From positions 414,721-478,720 of the forward strand of contig NZ_JAJNOQ010000001.1 in NCBI RefSeq assembly GCF_021044775.1: a stretch of 64,000 nt of DNA, in the 5' to 3' direction. Made by a program: the position numbers and the translations under genes. Positions 6,969 through 16,522 of this stretch are shown in pieces. The notes beneath the pieces are model-generated. The model made no database searches, was not told where the DNA came from, and was given only the letters and a program-made list of their open reading frames with translations. Source of the stretch: Paraeggerthella hominis (GTDB lineage: Bacteria; Actinomycetota; Coriobacteriia; Coriobacteriales; Eggerthellaceae). Positions within the stretch are counted from its first letter, which is position 1. Every line of letters begins with the position of its first letter.

Positions 6969-8450
6969 TTATGCGTACCCGACCACTTGAACTATATAAA
7001 TGTGATCTACGTCGTAAATATTACCGCTATTATCTACCTCGCCATACCAGGTGTCGTATCGTGAGATAGCGTTTCCAGACACTGTTACAACCTTGCCTTT
7101 TCCATAATAATTACCCTGGGAAAGCACCAACGGAACAAACAAAGCAACCCTCTTCCCGTCCGGGTTGTAGACCCTCGTTGACGCATGGTTCATGTCGTTG
7201 ACGCCGCCGTAATAGATAATCTCCAACATGCTGAAATTAGCAGCGGTTTCGTTCAGCGTGACCGTCCCGTTCGTGCCAGATGCGTTGCTGTACAGCACTT
7301 TGCCGCCGTGCAGCACTCTCGTCGAGTTCTTGGTTAAGGCGGCGTTTGCCACGTCGAAGTTGCAACTCGGACCCGACACGTTCATTGACCCCGCGAAGCG
7401 GGAGTCCATCGTGACCTCGAATCCTTCCGTCGAGCTAGCCGCGGCTCCGAAAGCCACGGTCTTGCCGCCGTTCCCGATATCCATCGGCCTGAACTGTGCT
7501 GGGACGATAGCCTGTTGCGATACGCTGCCGCCGCTATCGGTGACCGTGACGCGCACGTAATACGCGCTGCCGGCGGATATATTGCCCCCTCCTATGACAG
7601 ACGATATGCTTCCGCTCGATGCCGCAGGGTTCGTGCTTGTCGCCGTCGTCCACGACGAGGCGGCAGTTGCCCGGTATTCGATCTTCAGGGAGGTGGCTTT
7701 GTTGGACGGGTTGATCGACGTGTCCACAGCCCACGATCCCGTGACTTTCGCATACGTGCCGCTGTCGCTCGCCGTGCCGTTGCTCGTGCATCTGACGGCT
7801 GCCAAGTTGCTGACGGTCGGTTGGATGTAATTCCGCTCCCAGACGGCGTATAGGGTCACAGCCGAGTTCGACGTGTACGATCCGCCTGCCGCATAGGTCG
7901 CGCTGGTAGCCGTTGGAGAGGTTGCCCAGCCTTTGAACGTGTAGTTTGCTCGCGTCGGATTCACGGTCGAGAGCGTCAACGTCTCCCCGTACCACTTCGT
8001 TTGAGCGGAAGGAGCGCCCGTGCCTCCGTTGGCGTTGAAGGACACCGTGTACGAATCAAGGGCGGGAACGGTGAAAACCACGTCGCCGCTTCCGGAACTC
8101 GATGCGACCGACCCGTTCATGTACCCAGACGAGTTGACCGCAGCTACGCCGAGGCTTACATTGTACGCGCTGTGCCCGCGGGCGTAGGAGTGCGAGTGCG
8201 AACCCTCCCAGTGGCGCGTGTAATCGTATCCTCCGTAGGAAGAGTGCATGCCTCCGCTTGCAGATGCGCACGCCCCTCCTGCGGTGTCCCATATCGTGGT
8301 CGTGATGCCCGACGAGATGTCGAAGCCATATCCCTGCGCCTGGACGCCGAAAGCAGTGACCGTCACGGTGAAATGCGTGCTGCTTAGCGAGGTGACGTAA
8401 TCAGCGAAAGCTCGCCAATAGTTGACCGTGTTGCTGAAAACGGTTGCCAA
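6969..8450 (-). CDS. Tail fibre / receptor-binding protein with a Listeria-Bacteroides repeat
   Basis: 493 residues, with a Gly/Ser/Thr-rich beta-type composition. The N-terminal 130 residues resemble DUF859-type siphovirus fibre proteins. Residues about 133-205 form one Listeria-Bacteroides (Flg_new) repeat: SFNANGGTGAPS, then a WYGE segment, ending LYAVWE. A fibronectin-like part follows (about 210-320). The last 95 residues (6.98-7.3 kb) are encoded by AT-richer DNA than the rest, which suggests an exchanged tip. It probably binds the host surface. Confidence 0.75.
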   Translation of the reverse strand: MATVFSNTVNYWRAFADYVTSLSSTHFTVTVTAFGVQAQGYGFDISSGITTTIWDTAGGACASASGGMHSSYGGYDYTRHWEGSHSHSYARGHSAYNVSLGVAAVNSSGYMNGSVASSSGSGDVVFTVPALDSYTVSFNANGGTGAPSAQTKWYGETLTLSTVNPTRANYTFKGWATSPTATSATYAAGGSYTSNSAVTLYAVWERNYIQPTVSNLAAVRCTSNGTASDSGTYAKVTGSWAVDTSINPSNKATSLKIEYRATAASSWTTATSTNPAASSGSISSVIGGGNISAGSAYYVRVTVTDSGGSVSQQAIVPAQFRPMDIGNGGKTVAFGAAASSTEGFEVTMDSRFAGSMNVSGPSCNFDVANAALTKNSTRVLHGGKVLYSNASGTNGTVTLNETAANFSMLEIIYYGGVNDMNHASTRVYNPDGKRVALFVPLVLSQGNYYGKGKVVTVSGNAISRYDTWYGEVDNSGNIYDVDHIYIVQVVGYA

Positions 8451-8464
8451 TTACATTCCACCTC

Positions 8465-11400
8465 CTACCCTGTGTATACGAGCGTCAAATGCCCGTCGCT
8501 GTTGGCTACGAACGAGTACTTGCCGATGGTCAGCTTGTCGATGCTCGCAGTGTCGATGTCCGCATCGTTTATGTGCATCTGCTTGTTGCCGATGTGCGCG
8601 ACTTTCGCGTTTCCTTCGTAGAACCCAAGCTCGGTGCTTGTTAGCCGTGACTTGAAGTTGCTGTCCGTTCCGCCCAGCTCCAAGAACGACGACGTACCGT
8701 CGGAGCCTTCTCGAATCCAGTTCTCCACGACCTCGGTTCGACCGTCGACGTACTTTCTCTCGTCCGTGAACTTCGCCTCGACCGTTCCCTTGTAGACGTT
8801 CAGCTCGGTCGACAAGCTGCTTATCATCGTGGAGTTGTTCTCCGCTTTGATACCGGCGGCTCCTGCTGCGGTCTCGCAGCCTTCGACGCGCGTTTCGATG
8901 TCCTCTGGAGCAGGCGTCCAGTCGGTGGCTTTGTTGCCGCGCTCTAATTTGTACCAGTTAACCGTGCATGTTCCAGCAGAAGAAACTCCACTATTATCCA
9001 CACTTGGATAGTAGTACGCCGTTACTTTGCGTATCTTGCTGGTATCGTTCGGTGTTGTGAACGTATAGCTTTTGGTCGTATCTTTTCTTTCTTTGATGGA
9101 GATATTTTTATTCCACGACCAATCATCAGCATATAAAAAGACATTTAGATACTTGTTGTCCTCGGAGGTTTTGTCGTCGTTGGTTCTTCCGTTGACGGTT
9201 AGAGTGTATGTCGTGTTAGGTTCAAGAACCACCGATAAATTTCTTGTATCGAAGGCGTACTCATGATTGCTAGTATCGTTCGCCATCGAATCTAAAACAA
9301 GGTTCCTACCGCCGACCTCCAGCCCGTCGATGGCGTCCTTCGCTGCGTTCGCCGTCTCCTTGACCTCAGACACCGTGAGGTTGATGCCGTCTGCGGCAAC
9401 CTTGATCGCCGCGTCGGCCTGCTCTTTGGTGTAGTACCCGCCGAGGGTTCTGGTCACTTCCTCTTTGGTCGCAGCCAGCTTGATGGCATCGGAGTTCTGC
9501 GTGATGCTCGTCTCCGCTTTCGTCACGCGGACGGCCAGCGCGTTCACGTCCTCCTGCGCCTTGTCGGCGGCGGCTTGGGCTTCGTCTGCTGCATCCTGGG
9601 CGGCGTCGGCTGCTGCTTTCGCGTTGTTAGCCGCCGTCTGGGCCGTAGCCGCCTGCTCCGCTGCGTCGTTCGCCGTCTCGTCGATCTCCGTCAGCCTTGA
9701 AACGGTGGAGCTGATCTGCCCGGCGTTCTGGGATATCTGCGATTGCAGCGACGCCGTGGCCTCGGTGAGTTCGGTCTTGCGCGCGTAGTCCGCAGTCATG
9801 GTTCTCGACACGGTTTCAAGCTCGGCGTCGAGCGCGTCTATGTCCCGCTGCGCTTGCTCCGCGTCGAGCTTCGCAGCAGCAGCTGTAGACGACGCCTCCT
9901 GCGCAGCCGTCTTGGCCTCGTTCGCGGAGGTCTGTGCAGCCGAAGCGTTGGCGTTTGCCTGCTCCGCCTCGGCCTTGGCGTTGATCGCAGCCGCTTTAGC
10001 GGTCTCCACAGCGTCTTTAGCCATGTCCGCTGCCGTCTTCGCCTCGGTAGCCTTAGCGTCGGCTTCCTCCGCTGCCTGCCATGCCGCATCGGCCGCGCTC
10101 TGGGCGTTCTCCACGTCGGTCTGCATGCCCGTCACGAGCGTTTCCACGGCATCCACGGCTGCTTGCGCGGCCTTCGCCTCCGCCTGCGCGTTAATTGCTG
10201 ATTGAGCCGCCGATTCGGCTGCGGCTTGCGCCTCTTCCGAAGTTCGCAGCGCGCCTTCGGCTGCTTCCTTCGCCTCGTTTGCCTTGCTCTGCGCTTCGTC
10301 TGCTCCCGCTTTGGCGTTTTCCGCCGTCTCCTGCGCCTGACCTGCCGCCGCGTTCGCCATGATCGCGTTTTTCGCAGCTTCCTTCGCTTCCGCGCTTATC
10401 CCGGCTACCGCGTCGATCTGCGCATTGATGGACGCGTTGAGCCTGCGTATCTGCTTGTTCGTCTCGCCCGTCACGGCATCGAAGGTGGTCCCCAGCGTGT
10501 AGACCGTCTGGCTTGGGTCGTTCAGGTCGGGGTCGATCTTCGCCACCAGCATGTACGAATCGAATCCGTGAGGCTTGCTTCGCACGCGCACAAGCTGGCC
10601 GGGCCGCAACGGAGAGCAGCCGTCCATGAACATTGACATGTCCACGGCCTTTATCTCGATGGTCGTTTTCGGCGACGTGTGCTCCTTCAGCGCTATCACC
10701 GCCGAATCGAGGAGGCCGTCGGCGGTCACGGCCTCCGAATCGGACCATTCCAGCTCGATCATGCCGTACTTCCGGACGGCCTCCGCGTCGTAGACGACGT
10801 CGCCGTCCTTGCGGAAGCGCGCGTCTTTGGAATAGGTGCCGTCGGGCAGCGATTCGAGCGTCGCGTATTCGTCCGATCCGTCGGGCTTGCCGCCCTTCGG
10901 CCTGATAGCCGTGTACAGGCTCGATGCCGAATCCGTGCGCGCGTAGTCGAGCAGGTTCACGCCGAAGTCGATCACCTGCGCGTTGACGTCCACGCAATCC
11001 GCCAGGTAGTCGATGACGCGCCGCCCGTTCTCGCGCCTGACGAACACGTAGCCGCCGGGGCCGTCGAGCAGCTTCGACTGCAGCTCTTCGGACGTCGTCG
11101 GAATCTGGGACGATGCGCGGTATATGCGGTCGTTCTTGTCGAGCAGCGCGCCCTCGTTGCGCCCCACGTCGAACCGCTGCGCCTCCGACACGCGCGAGTT
11201 GTGCTGGTCGATCAGCCATTGGAAATATCCGCTCACGGAGGAAGGGGCGGAAAGCTTCGCCTCCCCCTCCACGGTCGAGTACGGGCGCACCAGCGAATCT
11301 CCGAGGTAGGCGAGCTCGCCCTTGCACGATGCCGTGCGCGTGTTCTTGAAATCCTGGGACAGCTCCCACACGTAGCCGGCGAAGACCAGGACGCCCCCGT

Positions 11401-11587
11401 CGTACACCTCCACCGGGCTCGACGAGTCGCGCTCGCGCACCGTGCCGAGAAGCGGGTGGTTCGGGGCCATCGTGAACACGAGCGACCCGGCCTGGTTCAG
11501 CCCTCCGGACAGCTTCGCGTCGGTCAGCAGAGACTCGTCTCCTCGCGGGTCGTGCAGGTAAGCGTCGCCGTACTTGACGATGTACAC
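8465..11587 (-). CDS. Tal-like tail protein with long coiled coil and carbohydrate-binding-type domain
   Basis: 1040 residues from a GTG at 11587. Residues 1-380 match the prophage tail endopeptidase/Tal (PF06605-like) fold found at siphovirus tail tips. Residues about 385-755 are an Ala/Glu/Lys/Asp-rich coiled coil. Residues about 757-885 (GGRNLVLDS to YKLERGNKATDWTPAPED) look like a phage carbohydrate-binding beta domain, encoded by clearly AT-rich DNA at 8.94-9.30 kb. The C-terminal 150 residues end in a small beta domain. It would attach to Dit and carry receptor-binding or wall-cleaving functions. Confidence 0.8.
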   Translation of the reverse strand: MYIVKYGDAYLHDPRGDESLLTDAKLSGGLNQAGSLVFTMAPNHPLLGTVRERDSSSPVEVYDGGVLVFAGYVWELSQDFKNTRTASCKGELAYLGDSLVRPYSTVEGEAKLSAPSSVSGYFQWLIDQHNSRVSEAQRFDVGRNEGALLDKNDRIYRASSQIPTTSEELQSKLLDGPGGYVFVRRENGRRVIDYLADCVDVNAQVIDFGVNLLDYARTDSASSLYTAIRPKGGKPDGSDEYATLESLPDGTYSKDARFRKDGDVVYDAEAVRKYGMIELEWSDSEAVTADGLLDSAVIALKEHTSPKTTIEIKAVDMSMFMDGCSPLRPGQLVRVRSKPHGFDSYMLVAKIDPDLNDPSQTVYTLGTTFDAVTGETNKQIRRLNASINAQIDAVAGISAEAKEAAKNAIMANAAAGQAQETAENAKAGADEAQSKANEAKEAAEGALRTSEEAQAAAESAAQSAINAQAEAKAAQAAVDAVETLVTGMQTDVENAQSAADAAWQAAEEADAKATEAKTAADMAKDAVETAKAAAINAKAEAEQANANASAAQTSANEAKTAAQEASSTAAAAKLDAEQAQRDIDALDAELETVSRTMTADYARKTELTEATASLQSQISQNAGQISSTVSRLTEIDETANDAAEQAATAQTAANNAKAAADAAQDAADEAQAAADKAQEDVNALAVRVTKAETSITQNSDAIKLAATKEEVTRTLGGYYTKEQADAAIKVAADGINLTVSEVKETANAAKDAIDGLEVGGRNLVLDSMANDTSNHEYAFDTRNLSVVLEPNTTYTLTVNGRTNDDKTSEDNKYLNVFLYADDWSWNKNISIKERKDTTKSYTFTTPNDTSKIRKVTAYYYPSVDNSGVSSAGTCTVNWYKLERGNKATDWTPAPEDIETRVEGCETAAGAAGIKAENNSTMISSLSTELNVYKGTVEAKFTDERKYVDGRTEVVENWIREGSDGTSSFLELGGTDSNFKSRLTSTELGFYEGNAKVAHIGNKQMHINDADIDTASIDKLTIGKYSFVANSDGHLTLVYTG

Positions 11588-11588
11588 C

Positions 11589-12041
11589 TTACACAGCCCC
11601 CTTCACGGAGATGCCGAAATGAGGATCGCCGATCGACGTGTTGTTCGGATCGCACAGAACGAAGCTCGGCGACTGCGTAGTGGATTCGGTCGTCTGCTGT
11701 GCGACGAACGAGCAATGCGTCGAGTTCGTGCAGCTGTTGATCGCGATGGACGCGAACGGGCGGGACTTGAACGCGAAGGGGTACGCACCGAACGACATTT
11801 TTTGCGTCGCGTACATGTTGCCCCAGGCGGAAAGCCCCTGCGACGGGAACGCCTTGTCGTCGATCCAGCACTCGGCGGTGCCGTCGCTCCATTTCTTCCA
11901 CCGCCATTCGCCCGTCTTCCCGCTGGAGACAACGTAGCATTTCCCGAGAGGGTCTATCTTGTCGGCGTTCCTGTTGAAAGCCTCGGGATCGATGTAGTCA
12001 GACCCGTTCACGTACTCCAGGTCTAGGTTAGCTGTTGGCAT
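11589..12041 (-). CDS. Phage tail-tip/baseplate protein
   Basis: 150 residues. The GEWRWKKWSDGTAECWI motif is common in small phage tail-tip and collagen-like fibre proteins. No membrane segment; seven cysteines are unusual for this type. It sits between the Dit and Tal genes with one to two bases either side, so it belongs to the tail-tip complex. Confidence 0.6.
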   Translation of the reverse strand: MPTANLDLEYVNGSDYIDPEAFNRNADKIDPLGKCYVVSSGKTGEWRWKKWSDGTAECWIDDKAFPSQGLSAWGNMYATQKMSFGAYPFAFKSRPFASIAINSCTNSTHCSFVAQQTTESTTQSPSFVLCDPNNTSIGDPHFGISVKGAV

Positions 12042-12919
12042 TAAAGATCACTCCATTCGTACTGTATGTAGGTCGCGTTCTCTCCGACCGCCTCCTCGTA
12101 CACCCTAAGGTCGGCCCATCTCGTCTCCGACAGCTCCGCCCACCTCGTCTCGGCGAGGTCTTCCCATGCCGAGGACTTGGCGTTCGAGCTTCCGTTCATG
12201 GCCATGACCTCGTCCCATCTCAAAGACGACGCCTGCACCCACGTCATGGCGTGCGCCTCTCCGTCGGCGAGCTCGTACCAGCACGTGTTGCTGACCTCCC
12301 GGCTGTTGATGTACAGGTCGTTCCACCCCTCGCGGAAAACCACGTCGTTGAGGCGGTACGTCCCCTTGCCGAGCCGGATGACCTCTCCGTCGGCGGTCGT
12401 GACCTTGGTAGGCTGGTCGCACTCGATGACCGGCTGCACGGGACGCCGACCGCACTCGAAGCGGTACATCCTGCCTCCGCTCGCATCGAGGCGGTAGGTC
12501 TGCGTCCCCTTGGTTTTCCACGGATCTGCCGTGACGTTGACCTTGATGTACCCGATATGGGCGGTGCTGTAGTACTCGTCAACCGCGAACCGGCCATGGT
12601 ACGTGTACCCTGGGTCCATCGTCAGCGAGTAATCGAACTCGCGCCCGTGGAGGAAGTTCGACGCCTCCGTCTTGAGCTGCTCGAACATCTCCGGCTCGAT
12701 GACGCCGAACACGAACGACTGGTTCCTTGCCCCGTACGCGACGTCTCCGGTCAACGCCTCGGTGAGGTCTATCGACCCGCTGCCGCCAGGCACGTCGACC
12801 AGGTAGGTCTTCGGAGCCGGAGGGGACAGCGTGCAGTCGTCTGACATCACCATGCCGAAACGCTCGAACAGGTCGACGCCTCCGACGACGATCCTGTTTT
12901 GAGGGTTTATCTCCTCCAT
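12041..12919 (-). CDS. Distal tail protein (Dit)
   Basis: 292 residues. The first 100 (VVGGVDLFERFGMVMSDD, then LHGREFDYSLTMDPGYTYHGRF) match the Dit ring domain of SPP1-like siphophages, and a galectin-like C-terminal region follows. The last 60 residues carry near repeats AETRWAEL and SETRWADL preceded by AWEDL. It lies between the tape measure and Tal-like genes, as Dit does in nearly all siphophages. It forms the hub joining tail tube to tip. Confidence 0.8.
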   Translation of the reverse strand: MEEINPQNRIVVGGVDLFERFGMVMSDDCTLSPPAPKTYLVDVPGGSGSIDLTEALTGDVAYGARNQSFVFGVIEPEMFEQLKTEASNFLHGREFDYSLTMDPGYTYHGRFAVDEYYSTAHIGYIKVNVTADPWKTKGTQTYRLDASGGRMYRFECGRRPVQPVIECDQPTKVTTADGEVIRLGKGTYRLNDVVFREGWNDLYINSREVSNTCWYELADGEAHAMTWVQASSLRWDEVMAMNGSSNAKSSAWEDLAETRWAELSETRWADLRVYEEAVGENATYIQYEWSDL

Positions 12920-12922
12920 CTT

Positions 12923-15271
12923 CTACCACCTCCTGAGATTCTCCACCCTGGCGAGCTCCGCTCCGATCGGTTGCGCGATTGACGACGCCAGCTTCTTCCC
13001 GTCCACGTAGACGGAGACTTCCCTGCCTTCCGCAGAGGCGATTGCCGCCGCCATGGCGTTGTACACGCCTTCCTCCGTTATCCCGCCGCTCTGATCGACC
13101 CTGACCGTAACGCCGTTGGACGCGGCGTATCCCGCCGACGACATCCTCGGAGCTGATACGGCCATGTTCGAGAACGGCGCTGCCATTGCGTCGGCGAACC
13201 TCGTCGCCGTCTTCACTGCTCCTGCTCCCATGGCGGCCATCGACTTGGCTACCGATCCTGCAGCTGCGTCGATACCCTCTGCGGCTCCGAGGGGAACCCA
13301 CCTGAACGTCGCCTTCATCACTTTCGACGGGGACGCGATGCCGAAGAAGCTCTTCACGGCGTCGAGCGCACCGGAGCACACGTTTACGATGGCGTCCCAA
13401 ACAGCACCCGCTGCGTCGCGGACGCCCGACACCATCCCTCGTACCATGTCGCCGGCTGCTGACGCCATCTGCCCGGCGAACCCGGCGACCTTTCCAGGAA
13501 GGCTCGATACGAAAGAGATCACGTTTCCGACGAACTGGGATCCTGCCGTCGCCGCCTGGCTCGCCATCGACGCCGCCCACGACGCTGCAGCAGATACAGC
13601 AGACGAGAGGAATCCCGACACCGATCCTGGAAGCCCGGCAAAGAACGACACGACGCTGCTCACGAACCATGATCCTGCCGCCACGGCCTGCGCCGCCATC
13701 GAGGACGCCCATGCGACCGCGTCTGCGACCGCCTGGTCGAGCCACGACTTGACGAGCATAGGGAGCTGCGAGAAGAAAGCGCCGACGTTCGTCACGAACT
13801 GGTTCACCGATTCAGGCAATCCTGCAAGGAACTCGACGAACCCGGTGAACGCGTCGATGGCGAATGTGGCGGCCTGCACGATTCCTCCGAAGAGGGCGAC
13901 GACCAGCGACAGGGCTGCCCCGAGCACGGTGCCGAGGAAGTCGGCGACAGGCTGAAGCGCCTCGTACATGCGCTGCGCTGCCCCGAGAAAGTCGCCGATC
14001 ATCGGAGCAAGCTGCTCCAATGCCGGGATCACCCACTGGCCTATAGCGCTTCCGAGGCTCTCGAGAAGCGTCGACGCGGTCGAGAACGCTGCCGCCAGCG
14101 TCCCCGCGAACTGAGCTGCTACAGGGGCGAACGCGTCGACGAGGCGTCCTATCCACTCTTGCGCCGTCGCGATGGCCGACGGGAGCTTCTCGCCTATCTC
14201 CGACACGATCGGGCCGAACGCTTCCTGCAGCGACCCTGTCGCCGCCGCGATGGAATCCTGCATTCCTTGCGGAAGCGAGCCCTTCACGGTCTCGAACGCG
14301 GTCGAGAACATCGTCCCCAGCGACGCAGCAAGCTCCGGACCTACTTTTGCGACGAGCTGCGGTATCGAACCCAAGGCCGTCCCTAGGATGCGACCGAGCC
14401 TCGGGATTATGTTCCCAGCGGCCGTGACGACGGAATCGACAAGCTGGCCGGTCAGCGCTTCGAGGTCGGCGTTCTCGTCGGCAAGCCCGGTGAGCCAGTT
14501 CGAGTAGGCGGCTTTCGCCATCGCAACAGATCCTTCGATGGTGGCTGCGGCCTCCTGCGCGGTGGTGCCTGTGATGCCCATCTCCTGCTGCACCACGTGG
14601 ATGGCTTCCACGATGTCGGCGTAGGAAGAGATGTCGTACTTGATTCCCGATATCTTCTCGGCATCGTCGAGCAGGCGCTGCATCTCCTCCTTTGTTCCTC
14701 CGTAGCCTAGCTTGAGGTTGTCGAGCATCGTGAAGTTCTGCTTCGCGAAGCCTTGGTACGCGTCGGTGATGCGCCCCATGTCGGTGCCCATCTTGTTCAC
14801 GTTGTCCGACATGTCGGTGATCGCCATGTTCGCGTACTCGACGGCGGCGTTGGTGTCGCCGCCGAGGCTCTGCAGCAGCGACGCGCTGAACGACGTAGCC
14901 TGCTCCATGTACTGGTTCGCGCTCATGCCGGCCGTCTTGTACGCGCCGGCAGCGTAAGCCTGGAGCTTCCCGCTGCTCTCCTTGAACAGCGTGTCGACGC
15001 CTCCAACCAGCTGCTCGTAGGATGCGTAGCTTTCGAGCGCGGATGCGGCAACCTTTGCGACGCCGGCGACGGCGGCAGCAGCCGCTGCCACGAGCGCTGC
15101 GAGCCCTGCTTTTGCCGCCGTTGCCGCCGCTCCTCCGAAGCTTCCTCCGAACGACTTGCCGACCGAGTCCCCGGCGCTGCTCGCGTCGACTGATTTCAGC
15201 TGCGCGGCGATGTTCGCCTTCTTCAGCTTCGGGTACAGCGCGACGTACGCGCTAGCCAATTCGCTTGCCAT
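12923..15271 (-). CDS. Tail tape measure protein
   Basis: 782 residues. The N-terminus is charged (MASELASAYVALYPKLKKANI), then come long Ala/Gly-rich hydrophobic helices and W-rich repeats in the 480-620 region (VASWASSMAAQA-type). The middle, with YEQLVGGVDTLFKESSGKLQ, is typical of TP901/phage-tail tape measure domains. Length sets tail length in siphophages. The gene overlaps the frameshifted chaperone frame by 20 bases, the usual order. Confidence 0.9.
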   Translation of the reverse strand: MASELASAYVALYPKLKKANIAAQLKSVDASSAGDSVGKSFGGSFGGAAATAAKAGLAALVAAAAAAVAGVAKVAASALESYASYEQLVGGVDTLFKESSGKLQAYAAGAYKTAGMSANQYMEQATSFSASLLQSLGGDTNAAVEYANMAITDMSDNVNKMGTDMGRITDAYQGFAKQNFTMLDNLKLGYGGTKEEMQRLLDDAEKISGIKYDISSYADIVEAIHVVQQEMGITGTTAQEAAATIEGSVAMAKAAYSNWLTGLADENADLEALTGQLVDSVVTAAGNIIPRLGRILGTALGSIPQLVAKVGPELAASLGTMFSTAFETVKGSLPQGMQDSIAAATGSLQEAFGPIVSEIGEKLPSAIATAQEWIGRLVDAFAPVAAQFAGTLAAAFSTASTLLESLGSAIGQWVIPALEQLAPMIGDFLGAAQRMYEALQPVADFLGTVLGAALSLVVALFGGIVQAATFAIDAFTGFVEFLAGLPESVNQFVTNVGAFFSQLPMLVKSWLDQAVADAVAWASSMAAQAVAAGSWFVSSVVSFFAGLPGSVSGFLSSAVSAAASWAASMASQAATAGSQFVGNVISFVSSLPGKVAGFAGQMASAAGDMVRGMVSGVRDAAGAVWDAIVNVCSGALDAVKSFFGIASPSKVMKATFRWVPLGAAEGIDAAAGSVAKSMAAMGAGAVKTATRFADAMAAPFSNMAVSAPRMSSAGYAASNGVTVRVDQSGGITEEGVYNAMAAAIASAEGREVSVYVDGKKLASSIAQPIGAELARVENLRRW

Positions 15272-15913
15272 CGCGAGCCTCCTTCCTCGGCATCGACAGC
15301 CTTCTCTCGTACTCTTCCTGCGTCATGGACGCGGAGCGCTTCTTAGGAGCCTCCCTCCAAGGCGGGACAAGTTGGCCGTCCTTGTCGCGCCACGAGTTGA
15401 GCAGGTGGAAGAGCATCCACTCGGCGTCCGTCCACTGCGTTTCCGGGTTGATCTTCGCCAAAGTGAGCGAGCCTCTCGGCAGGCTGCGGGACAGAGACGC
15501 CGCATGCCTGACCGACACGCTCCCTCCCACGTCGTCGATGCAGACGCCGTAGTACCTCTGGAGGTCGGCTCTAAGCTCGTCCGGGTACTTGCGGCGCACC
15601 TCGGCGAAGAAGATCAGTTTTTTGCCTCTCCCTCGTTCATCTTCGCCATGAGCTCGTTGAAGAACCCGGTCATGGACGTGGCCGTAGTCACTCCCGCCTT
15701 GTTCGCGAGCGCGCTCTTCACCTTCGGGTACTGGTCGCCGAAGACGCGCTTGCACAGCTTCGGGAACGCGAAGATGTTGCCGTCCTGCATCTCTCCGAGA
15801 AGCTCCACTACCTCGATGTCGTTCATCACCTCTTTGTCGACCGTAACGTCGATTCCCTTTACGTTTACGGTTACGGGCGTTTCGTTCGCCTTTGCTTTGC
15901 CGTTCGTCGCCAT
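15252..15913 (-). CDS. Tail assembly chaperone, long frameshift product (G-T type)
   Basis: This is the fusion made when ribosomes slip by -1 at 15617-15623 near the end of the short chaperone frame. The first about 99 residues are the short protein; about 121 more follow (LIFFAEVRRKYPDELRADLQ to the stop at 15252), a DUF5361-like C-terminus. Total about 220 residues. The second frame has no plausible start or ribosome-binding site of its own. In lambda and relatives the two forms, in a fixed ratio, load the tape measure protein during tail assembly. Confidence 0.8.
15614..15913 (-). CDS. Tail assembly chaperone, short product (G type)
   Basis: 99 residues (MATNGKAKANETPVTVNVKG to MNEGEAKN). 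Small, acidic and helical, between the major tail protein and the tape measure gene. Its ATG overlaps the major tail protein stop (TAATG). Its own stop, TGA at 15616-15614, lies directly after the slippery heptamer. In siphophages this protein binds the tape measure and is not part of the particle. Confidence 0.8.
   Translation of the reverse strand: MATNGKAKANETPVTVNVKGIDVTVDKEVMNDIEVVELLGEMQDGNIFAFPKLCKRVFGDQYPKVKSALANKAGVTTATSMTGFFNELMAKMNEGEAKN
15617..15623 (-). promoter_or_regulatory. Programmed -1 frameshift site AAAAAAC
   Basis: On the minus strand the zero frame reads GCA AAA AAC TGA, giving the canonical X XXY YYZ heptamer A AAA AAC directly before the stop. Slippage by -1 continues into CTG ATC TTC, the open frame of the chaperone extension. 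Confidence 0.85.
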
Positions 15914-16479
15914 TACGCGCTCTCCTCCTCGATTTCGGCGTAGTACTTGTACGCCTTGTTTCCCTGCTCGTCCGGAAGTGCCTTGATCTTGATCTCGGAT
16001 CCGAGAGGCTCGGATCCGGAGTACTTCATCTCTCCGACCTCGATGACCTTCCCGCGAGGGACGACGGTCCGCTCCACCATGGTCTCGGAAAGGAGCACCT
16101 CGAACACGTAGGATCGCGCGGCGGACTGCTTGCTGTTCACCAGCACGGCGATGTTGCCTTTACTGTCGACCGTCACGTTGTCCTGCCCGTACCGCTCTGC
16201 CAGCGCGTGCTTGTTCGTCTCGATCGGGTGGAACGCGTACGTCACCTCGTGATCGGTCCTGACGACGGCGACCTCGTCTCCTCCGAACGCTTTGAATCCC
16301 TCCGTGTCGCCGTTGATGGCCTCCGTGATGCCGTCCTCGTGGATGTAGCCGAGGCTGTTGAACCCTTCCTGCAGCGCCGTTGATGCGTCGGTCGGCACAT
16401 TTGTCCCTCGGTCGGCCGAGTACACGGATCCTCCTACTTTGGGCTTCGGAATGTGCACGTTTTCAGCGTTTTGCGCCAT
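15913..16479 (-). CDS. Major tail protein
   Basis: 188 residues. Beta-rich; the region DEVAVVRTDHEVTYAFHPIETNKHALAERYG and the segment VVPRGKVIEVGEMKYSG are typical of siphophage major tail tube proteins. It lies immediately upstream of the tail chaperones and after the connector genes. It polymerises into the tail tube. Confidence 0.8.
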   Translation of the reverse strand: MAQNAENVHIPKPKVGGSVYSADRGTNVPTDASTALQEGFNSLGYIHEDGITEAINGDTEGFKAFGGDEVAVVRTDHEVTYAFHPIETNKHALAERYGQDNVTVDSKGNIAVLVNSKQSAARSYVFEVLLSETMVERTVVPRGKVIEVGEMKYSGSEPLGSEIKIKALPDEQGNKAYKYYAEIEEESA

Positions 16480-16501
16480 ATCTCATCCTCCTATGCTGAT
16501 A

Positions 16502-16522
16502 AGCCGCCCGAAGAGGGCGGCT
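16502..16522 (-). other. Strong hairpin before the major tail gene
   Basis: AGCCGCCC/GGGCGGCT with a 5-base loop. It overlaps the stop of the upstream gene. On the minus strand it is followed only by TTATCA, so it is a weak terminator at best and could be an RNA-processing or attenuation hairpin. Confidence 0.45.

Noticed and set aside
9743..10205. Plus-strand frames inside the Tal-like gene
   Set aside because: They mirror the Ala-rich coiled coil on the other strand.
6969..11587. Diversity-generating retroelement acting on the tail fibre
   Set aside because: No reverse transcriptase or template/variable repeat pair is present in the window.
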